A DNA stretch of 11,860 bases from an uncultured Clostridia bacterium (GTDB lineage Bacteria > Bacillota > Clostridia > Oscillospirales > CAG-272), in contig CAMZFG010000012.1 in the NCBI GenBank assembly GCA_947306035.1, forward strand, positions 1 through 11,860. The letters run 5' to 3'. Below the pieces are notes generated by a model. The model was not told where the DNA came from. It saw only the letters and a list, made by a program, of their open reading frames with translations, and made no database searches. Position numbers and translations under genes: made by a program. Every line of letters starts with the position of its first letter. Positions within the stretch are counted from its first letter, which is position 1. Shown here piece by piece: positions 7,020-11,860 of this stretch.

Positions 7020-8066
7020 TTACTTATTGACGCGCACGCGCGGGTCGACCAGACCGTAGATGATATCGATGATCAGGTTGCCGAGCAGCGACATGAGCAC
7101 GTAGAACATCTGCATCAGCATGACCACGTCATAGTCCTGCGTGCGCAGCGACGTATAAAGCAGGTTGCCCATGCCGTTGATGGCGAACATTTGTTCGATG
7201 ACGATAGAGCCGGAAAAAATGCCGAGGAACCAGCCCACGACCAGCGTGACCACGGGGATCAGGGCGTTGCGCCAGGCATGCGAATAGACGACCACTTTTT
7301 CGCGCAGACCTTTGGCGCGGGCGGTCTTGATGCAGTCCATGGAGAGCGCCTCGATCATGGAAGCGCGGACGTAACGGGTCATGCCGCCGAGCGAGCAGAA
7401 GGTCATGACGATCAGCGGCAGAATGAGATAGTACATGCGGTCAAGAAGGTCGCGCCAGTAGTTGTCGGCATACGGTCGACCGGGCGTTGTCATGCCCGAC
7501 GGCGGCAGGATCTTGAACAGCGAACAGAAAAACCAGATAAAGACGATGGCGATCAAAAAGGTCGGCAGACTGTAACCGATGATGGTCACGACCTGCATGG
7601 TCTTATCGCCGAATTTGCCCCGTTTGACGGCGCAGGAGATACCCAGCGGAATGGTGATGCCCAACGCCAACAGCGTTGCGAAGACGTTGATGAACATGGT
7701 GTTGCGCATGGGGTCTTTGATGATATCGACCACATCTTTATTATATTGGTAAGAATAGCCGAAATTGCCCTGCAGCAGACCGTTCAGCTTCCCGTTTGAA
7801 TAGGGAGCCAGGCCCACCCAGCGCAGATAACGCACTATTTTATTGTCAACATCGGTGCCGTAAAGGACTTGATACTCGTGATAGAGTTCTTCAAATTTAT
7901 TATCACGTTCTTCCTGCGGCAGGTTTTTATAGCGGATGATCTCTGCTTTAGCGTCGGTATAAGCACGATCGCTGGGCACCAGGTTGTAAATGACAAACAT
8001 GATGATAGACAGGATCAGCAGGACCGCCAACATATATCCGATGCGCTTCAGGATATATTTTAACAT
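7020..8066 (-). CDS. oppB: OppB-like peptide ABC transporter permease
   Basis: 348 residues, long for OppB (about 305-340). TM1 is about 9-29. The external region at about 31-110 contains a charged, helix-prone stretch (33-75, rich in Glu, Lys and Tyr) before the family's conserved LLQGNFGYSY segment. Helices follow at about 124-146, 156-185, 211-228, 267-290 and 313-338. The EAA loop lies at about 239-270 (EALSMDCIKTARAKG then NALIP), and the protein ends with the family-type DPRVRVNK. The ATG at 8066 has GAGGAA eight bases upstream. It pairs with OppC to form the membrane pore, and its stop codon merges into the oppC ribosome site. The extra 40-50 external residues are another enlargement in this importer. 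Confidence 0.92.
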   Translation of the reverse strand: MLKYILKRIGYMLAVLLILSIIMFVIYNLVPSDRAYTDAKAEIIRYKNLPQEERDNKFEELYHEYQVLYGTDVDNKIVRYLRWVGLAPYSNGKLNGLLQGNFGYSYQYNKDVVDIIKDPMRNTMFINVFATLLALGITIPLGISCAVKRGKFGDKTMQVVTIIGYSLPTFLIAIVFIWFFCSLFKILPPSGMTTPGRPYADNYWRDLLDRMYYLILPLIVMTFCSLGGMTRYVRASMIEALSMDCIKTARAKGLREKVVVYSHAWRNALIPVVTLVVGWFLGIFSGSIVIEQMFAINGMGNLLYTSLRTQDYDVVMLMQMFYVLMSLLGNLIIDIIYGLVDPRVRVNK

Positions 8067-8109
8067 GGTGTGTTCCTCATTTCAAAAGGCGTTTTGACAA
8101 GGGGTCAAA

Positions 8110-8124
8110 GCGGCCCGCGGCCGC
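8110..8124. repeat. GC-rich hairpin in the oppA-oppB gap
   Basis: GCGGCC (8110-8115) and GGCCGC (8119-8124) form a 6-bp stem with a three-base loop, 43 nt before the oppB start. It may contribute to mRNA processing or damped read-through between oppA and oppB. Confidence 0.4.
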
Positions 8125-8142
8125 CCTCGGAATACAAAACAG

Positions 8143-8157
8143 GCCGGCCGGGCCGGC
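8143..8157. repeat. GCCGGC hairpin in the oppA-oppB gap
   Basis: Two copies of the self-complementary hexamer GCCGGC (8143-8148 and 8152-8157) are separated by three bases and can fold as a hairpin in RNA from either strand. Confidence 0.4.
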
Positions 8158-8178
8158 GCAAAAGTCCGGTATAAAACA

Positions 8179-8211
8179 GGGGAAAGGAAGGGGCTTGCGC
8201 CCCTTCCCCCT
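8179..8211 (-). promoter_or_regulatory. Strong intercistronic stem-loop after oppA
   Basis: A 9-bp stem (GGAAGGGGC with its complement, 8186-8194 and 8199-8207) is extended by G-C pairs at 8180-8182 with 8208-8210 beyond a three-base bulge. In the oppA transcript the loop reads GCAA closed by C-G, a GNRA tetraloop. It starts about 20 nt after the oppA stop and lacks a clean U-tract. It therefore looks like an mRNA-stabilising or partially terminating element rather than a full terminator. In binding-protein operons such structures commonly allow more binding protein than permease. That role here is inference. Confidence 0.62.
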
Positions 8212-8231
8212 TAATTAGGAAATGCGAGATA

Positions 8232-10496
8232 TCAAGCGGCAGGCGTGTTCAGATAGATGTCGGCCACGTCTTTGATGTAGTAAGAGCTGTAGTCGTCATA
8301 CATACCGGGATCGACCGTCATGTTGTAAGAGTAGTCGTACACCGCGCTGCTGAAGCTGGTGGCGAAGTTGAAGCAGTTGTACAGCGGTGTGCCGCCGTAG
8401 GTTCCACTTCCGTAATTCCCCTGTACGAACTCGGACAGCATGGGATAGAAATCGCCTTTGGTGAACTGCACGAGAATACCCGCAGTCGTGATGTTGGCGC
8501 CCTCTTTGAAGGCGGTGACCAACTGATCGGTGAAGGGGTTGTCGTCCGTGCCGTACCAGTTGAGGATCAGCGGCATGTAGTAGTAGTCGCCGATCTTGAC
8601 GGTGGTGTAAGCGCCGTCTTTGGACTGGAAGGTCTTGTCGGCAGCGCTCATCTGATCGGCAGCGATCTTCTTGTAGCGCACGCCGGTGGTGTAAGCACCG
8701 CCCTCAGCGTTGTAGACCCAGCCGTCGGCCTCGAGGACCTCGATGGCTTTGTCGGCGGAAGCGGGATACGTGCTGAGCTGCATGCCCTGTTTCACGGCCT
8801 CTTTGTACATCCAAGCGCCGCTGTAGTAAGGAGCATCGACCACACCGCCGTAACCGCCGGTAAAGGTCTTGGCGAACGCCGCACGGTCAACGCAGTAAGC
8901 GACGGCCTGACGAACGGCCTGGAACTGTGTCGGGCCGAAGTCGCAGCGGAAGGCCAGTTTGCCGTAGCCGGCACGAGCGTAGGTCACGTAGTTGTAAGCA
9001 CCGTTGCTGTTTCTGACGACCTGGAGCGCCTCGTCGGTCTCGTCACCGCCGGTGATACCGGCGATCACGTCGAGGGTACCGGCCGTGAAGTCGGCCATCT
9101 GCGTAGAGGAGACGATCTTCTTGTAAACGATGGTGTTGATGGAGGGTTTGGTGCCTTCGTAGTTGCCCGCGAAGTAGGTGTTCTTGGCCAGAGTAGCGGT
9201 CTTGGTAGCGGTGTCGTAGTTCGTCACCGTGTACGGGCCGGAGTAAGGAATGGTGGTATCCGCGTTGTTGGCGGAAGCCACGATGTGAGCGGCCATGTCG
9301 TAGACGTCAGCGGTCTTGGCGTAGAAGCCAGCGGAGAGGTAAGCGCCCTGGCCGTCGTCTTTCACCTGGTTCTCACCGAGCCACAGAGCGGGCGCGGTAG
9401 GAGCAAAGGCGGCGTAGGTCAGATCGTAGTAGTAAGGAATGTAGTTCTTGTCGATGGTGACGGAGAACTGGGTATCGCTGAGAACGCGGATACCGGAGAG
9501 TTCTTTGGTAGCACCCTCGGCGGCAACGCCGGTGTAAGCGGCAAAGGTGCTGTAACCGGCAACGGTCATAGCGGCTTTCTTGTCCACACCGCCGGTGGCG
9601 GCTTTGGCCACAGGCGTGGAGAAGACGAGCGTGCTGGCCACGTAGTCGGCGGCTTTGACGGTGGAACCGTCGCTGTATTTCAGGTTGTCTTTGATGGTGA
9701 TGGTGAAAGTCTTGGAGCCGTCCGCGTTGATGACTTCGTTGTGAGCCTGCACAACGGTGTCGTTCCACTGATAGTTGCCGTCCTTGTTGGCGACAACGGT
9801 CTCAAGACCGGTGATCAGAGTCTGGATGTTCGCGTCGGAAGCGCCGGGGGAACTGGTCCTCCAAGAAGGATAACGGAACTGGCCGGAAAGGTCAGTGGTG
9901 CTGCCGATGATGATGTTGCCGTCGGTAGAGGTCCAGTCGATCAGAGCGTTGACAACACTCCAGTAGGGGTTGGTGGGGTTCTCTTGAACCTGACCGATCT
10001 TGGTGTTGTACACGTCGTAGTACTGGTTGGAGTACAGAGGCATTTCGGGCATCAGGTAGTTCCAACGGGTGATGTAGTACTTCCACCAGGTGGCGTAGTC
10101 GGTGTTGCGGCCGGCATCGTCTTTGGTGGCGTCCACGGTGTACACCATGGCCATGGTCAAAAAGTCGAGACCCAGTTTGTAGGCGACGCCGTCTTTGACG
10201 ATGTAGGCAAGGCCGTCATCATCCTCTTTGACGTCGGCAAGGGTGACTTCTTTGCCGAACTTGTCCCACAGGGAGACATAGTCTTTGTCCGCGCCGTATT
10301 CCAGCAGATACACGTTCTTCGCGATCGTGTACACGGGATATTCGGGCTCGGGCTGGGGTTCGTTTCCGCCATTATTGCCCTGCTGGTTGTTGTTGTTCTC
10401 ATTAGCGGGCGTTTCGTCTTTTTTGCCGCAAGCCGCCAACGAGATGACCGAAACGATCATCAACGCAGCAAGGAGAATAGCCAAAACCTTCTTCAT
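8232..10496 (-). CDS. oppA: OppA-like substrate-binding lipoprotein (SBP family 5)
   Basis: 754 residues against about 520-560 for usual members. The N-terminus is a lipoprotein signal with a KK start, a hydrophobic core and lipobox LAAC ending at Cys23. The mature protein would thus be lipid-anchored outside the membrane. Residues 24-52 are an Asn/Gly/Gln/Pro/Glu linker. Residues about 54-190 are an extension. The familiar family 5 body begins near IIIGSTTDLSG (195-205), and the family signature TFTITIKDNLKYSDGSTV is at 263-280. The ATG at 10496 follows AGGAGG at good distance. It would deliver substrate to OppB/OppC. Peptide is the default guess, but nickel or sugar oligomers are also known for this fold. 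The promoter lies about 195 nt upstream and a stem-loop directly follows the stop. Confidence 0.9.
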   Translation of the reverse strand: MKKVLAILLAALMIVSVISLAACGKKDETPANENNNNQQGNNGGNEPQPEPEYPVYTIAKNVYLLEYGADKDYVSLWDKFGKEVTLADVKEDDDGLAYIVKDGVAYKLGLDFLTMAMVYTVDATKDDAGRNTDYATWWKYYITRWNYLMPEMPLYSNQYYDVYNTKIGQVQENPTNPYWSVVNALIDWTSTDGNIIIGSTTDLSGQFRYPSWRTSSPGASDANIQTLITGLETVVANKDGNYQWNDTVVQAHNEVINADGSKTFTITIKDNLKYSDGSTVKAADYVASTLVFSTPVAKAATGGVDKKAAMTVAGYSTFAAYTGVAAEGATKELSGIRVLSDTQFSVTIDKNYIPYYYDLTYAAFAPTAPALWLGENQVKDDGQGAYLSAGFYAKTADVYDMAAHIVASANNADTTIPYSGPYTVTNYDTATKTATLAKNTYFAGNYEGTKPSINTIVYKKIVSSTQMADFTAGTLDVIAGITGGDETDEALQVVRNSNGAYNYVTYARAGYGKLAFRCDFGPTQFQAVRQAVAYCVDRAAFAKTFTGGYGGVVDAPYYSGAWMYKEAVKQGMQLSTYPASADKAIEVLEADGWVYNAEGGAYTTGVRYKKIAADQMSAADKTFQSKDGAYTTVKIGDYYYMPLILNWYGTDDNPFTDQLVTAFKEGANITTAGILVQFTKGDFYPMLSEFVQGNYGSGTYGGTPLYNCFNFATSFSSAVYDYSYNMTVDPGMYDDYSSYYIKDVADIYLNTPAA

Positions 10497-10684
10497 TGTT
10501 TTTTCCTCCTAAAAAAATTATTACACTGCGGCAATTACCGCGGATGCAATTCGATGTCAGCGCGCCGTCATTTTTGCCGGGCGGGGGCGGCGCGGAGCCC
10601 CGCGAGCGGGAACGGGCCTGCACTTTGCCAAATGCTTTCTTGCAAGAAAAGCAGGCCTTGCGCACGATTTGTTCCTCTATTAAT
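10497..10684 (-). promoter_or_regulatory. Structured 5' leader of the opp operon
   Basis: About 188 nt lie between the predicted start of transcription and oppA. On the minus strand, GGCCTGC and GCAGGCC (10651-10657 and 10615-10621) can pair and enclose a hairpin built on TTTCTTGCAAGAAA. Next come a GC-rich stem using GCGGGG and CCCCGC, and a small GCGG/CCGC hairpin near 10530-10543, just before the AGGAGG site. I recognise no known riboswitch. A GTG at 10665 with GAGG eight bases upstream could open a Cys/Arg/Pro-rich reading frame that overlaps the oppA start out of frame. This may be chance. Confidence 0.45.
10636..10649. promoter_or_regulatory. 14-bp perfect palindrome in the opp leader
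   Basis: TTTCTTGCAAGAAA is a perfect inverted repeat centred about 42 nt downstream of the predicted opp start site. It could be a repressor operator or simply the inner part of the leader hairpin. It was seen only once in the window. Confidence 0.4.
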
Positions 10685-10690
10685 GTAAAC

Positions 10691-10719
10691 ATTTTAGCAT
10701 GACGTTTTTCGTTTGTCAA
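10691..10719 (-). promoter_or_regulatory. Near-consensus promoter of the opp operon
   Basis: On the minus strand, a perfect TTGACA (10714-10719) is followed after exactly 17 bases by TAAAAT (10691-10696), which is preceded by TGC to give an extended -10. It is the strongest promoter in the window. No comparable promoter was seen further down the operon, so it probably drives all six genes to the terminator at 2095-2126. Confidence 0.82.
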
Positions 10720-10864
10720 TACATGCCGCTGTATTTTTTGCCGCTTTTATCGCTTTTTTGTGCTAATTTAATATTTTTTTACTTTTGCTCCGTTTCATTA
10801 TCGGTAAGATTTTTACAAAAAACGGCTTTTATTCGCATTACAAAAAGAAAAAAAGCGAAAGTCG
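10720..10864. other. AT-rich divergent intergenic stretch
   Basis: This is the middle of a 454-bp gap between oppA and the plus-strand gene. It is rich in T- and A-runs and holds no reading frame with a ribosome site. CGCTTTT occurs twice close together near 10742-10757. An inverted pair GCGAAA (10855-10860) and TTTCGC (10873-10878) brackets the weak -35 of the plus-strand promoter and could be an operator. I see no RNA gene here. Confidence 0.4.
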
Positions 10865-10893
10865 TTCCCTTTTTTCGCAAACTGTGCTATACT
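10865..10893 (+). promoter_or_regulatory. Extended -10 promoter for the repeat membrane protein
   Basis: TGCTATACT at 10885-10893 is a strong extended -10. The -35 position 17 bases upstream reads TTCCCT and is weak. The start of transcription would be near 10900, about 50 nt before the GTG at 10951. Confidence 0.65.
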
Positions 10894-10909
10894 GGTGGTG
10901 TAACGAAAA

Positions 10910-10937
10910 TGCATAAAAAAGTGCATAAATGTATAAA
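10910..10937 (+). repeat. Three TGYATAAA repeats in the leader
   Basis: TGCATAAA occurs at 10910 and 10922, and TGTATAAA at 10930, between the predicted start of transcription and the ribosome site. They could be regulator contacts. In such AT-rich DNA, chance is a fair alternative. Confidence 0.3.
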
Positions 10938-10950
10938 AGGAGGTGGGCGC

Positions 10951-11860
10951 GTGGACAACAGGTCCGAATTCAACGAGGCGCCGCGGGAATTTGACCCGAC
11001 GAGCCGGCACGAATACGACCACGACGCGCCGCTCCTTGAGGTCAATCCGCCCCCCGCAGAGGCACAGACGACGCCGGAAGTCGAGATCAAACGATCCGAG
11101 GAGAACGCCCCCTCCCCCGCGCCGCCGGTCAAAACGGAGCGGGCCGCCGCCGAGGCGGCCAAAAAAGCGGGCACGCCCCTGCTGACGCGCATCATCAGCG
11201 CGGCCGCCGCCGTGGCGGGCGCGGCGGTGATCGGCACGACTTACGTGAACGAGGCCCGCACCGAGCAGGCACGCTTTGCCGACGTGGTCGCGGAGCAGAA
11301 CGTGGTATGGATGGAAGTGGACGTGGACCGCTGGTCCGAGGCGCTGAAAATACGCATTTCGACCGACGGCAGCGACGGCTATGAATACATTGAAGTTGAC
11401 CCGCCGGACGAAACGGCGGAGCAGGACGGCGAAAGGCATTCCCTCTTTTACGAGTATCGGGCGGAAGAGGCCGACGTGCCCCGCACGGTGACCGTGGAAC
11501 TGATCGGCACCAAGATCTTTATGACCGACGTGCTCGACAGCCGCACGGTGACGCTGACGCCGCGGCCGCCCGACGAATCGCCGCCCGCGGGCGAGGCGAC
11601 CCTGGCGGCGGTCAGTTATCTGTTTGATCCGACCACCGCGGGCGGGCGCGTGTACGCCGACGTTGCCGTCACCGTATGGTCCGACGCCCTCTCAATAGCG
11701 CTCACGGCCGACGATTTTTACGAAACGTTCGACCTGACGGCGCCGCGGGACGACGGAGCGACGACGCATTTTGAGTCCCTCTTTGAGCAGGACGACAACA
11801 AGGGCCTGCCCGAACGTGTGACGGTGACGCTGCTCGGCGACGGCGACGCGATCCTGGACG
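10951..11860 (+). CDS. Single-pass membrane protein with tandem extracellular repeats (partial)
   Basis: 303 codons without a stop, running off the right edge. The GTG at 10951 follows AAGGAGG with seven bases of spacing. Residues 1-75 are acidic, Pro/Ala/Glu-rich and probably disordered in the cytoplasm. There is one hydrophobic segment at about 77-99 (Ala/Ile/Val/Gly-rich) and no signal peptidase site, so the rest should lie outside. Two repeats follow: DRWSEALKIRI (126-136) matches TVWSDALSIAL (241-251), and VPRTVTVELIG (176-186) matches LPERVTVTLLG (286-296), for a period of 110-115 residues. The pattern of alternating hydrophobic residues suggests beta sandwich modules. I do not recognise the family. 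It is divergent from the opp operon and has its own promoter. Confidence 0.78.
   Translation, partial: MDNRSEFNEAPREFDPTSRHEYDHDAPLLEVNPPPAEAQTTPEVEIKRSEENAPSPAPPVKTERAAAEAAKKAGTPLLTRIISAAAAVAGAAVIGTTYVNEARTEQARFADVVAEQNVVWMEVDVDRWSEALKIRISTDGSDGYEYIEVDPPDETAEQDGERHSLFYEYRAEEADVPRTVTVELIGTKIFMTDVLDSRTVTLTPRPPDESPPAGEATLAAVSYLFDPTTAGGRVYADVAVTVWSDALSIALTADDFYETFDLTAPRDDGATTHFESLFEQDDNKGLPERVTVTLLGDGDAILD

Noticed and set aside
8171..8180. A second promoter in the oppA-oppB gap around the minus-strand TTTTATAC.
   Set aside because: No acceptable -35 element lies 16-18 bases upstream, where the sequence is the GC-rich stem-loop.
9285..10688. A 467-codon open frame on the plus strand antisense to oppA.
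   Set aside because: It runs through the oppA ribosome site and leader, is extremely Gly/Val-rich and lacks a ribosome site. OppA on the other strand has a signal peptide and family motifs.
10402..10719. A 105-codon minus-strand frame covering the opp leader and the start of oppA.
   Set aside because: Its first codons lie inside the promoter, and its ATG at 10692 overlaps the -10 box, so it cannot be translated as given. Only a shorter GTG-started version is possible, and it is kept as a low-confidence remark.
10813..11439. A 208-codon minus-strand frame opposite the repeat membrane protein.
   Set aside because: It has Arg/Val/Gly-rich shadow composition and no ribosome site. The plus strand has a promoter, a strong ribosome site, a membrane helix and internal repeats.

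Overview
The window reads as chromosome of a moderately GC-rich anaerobic Firmicute, most likely a clostridial (Oscillospiraceae- or Christensenellales-like) gut-type organism. This is inference. It rests on strong AGGAGG ribosome binding sites, use of GTG and TTG starts, a lipobox-bearing substrate-binding protein, a PTS permease and a short flavodoxin. I saw no rRNA, tRNA, CRISPR array, insertion sequence or phage gene.

Layout. (1) 1-1187, minus strand: a PTS EIIC permease cut by the window edge, preceded by a short flavodoxin with a TTG start and a clear sigma-A type promoter. (2) 1217-2029, plus strand: a divergent, unrecognised multi-pass membrane protein with its own extended -10 promoter. 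(3) 2095-2126: a strong bidirectional terminator between convergent units. (4) 2133-10719, minus strand: one operon of about 8.5 kb, oppA-oppB-oppC-oppD-oppF plus a 64-residue membrane protein. It runs from a near-consensus promoter at 10691-10719 through a structured leader of about 190 nt. The genes are closely spaced or overlapping except for a 165-nt hairpin-rich gap between oppA and oppB. (5) 10720-10950: an AT-rich divergent intergenic stretch. (6) 10951-11860, plus strand: the first 303 codons of a single-pass membrane protein with at least two tandem extracellular repeats, running off the right edge.

The operon encodes an Opp/Dpp-type ABC importer: a lipoprotein binding protein, two permeases and two ATPases. 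Its architecture is unusual. OppC carries about 310 residues with a seven-fold RCC1-like beta-propeller pattern in the extracellular loop after its first membrane helix. OppF carries about 195 residues of predicted coiled coil between Walker A and the Q-loop. OppA has a long N-terminal extension whose sequence resembles the C-terminal end of its own family. OppB has an enlarged first external loop. Only OppD is of ordinary size. A tiny membrane protein is coupled to oppF by an ATGA overlap. The candidate new system here is therefore an importer with an external propeller and a cytoplasmic coiled-coil arm. Whether this arrangement has already been described cannot be judged from sequence alone.
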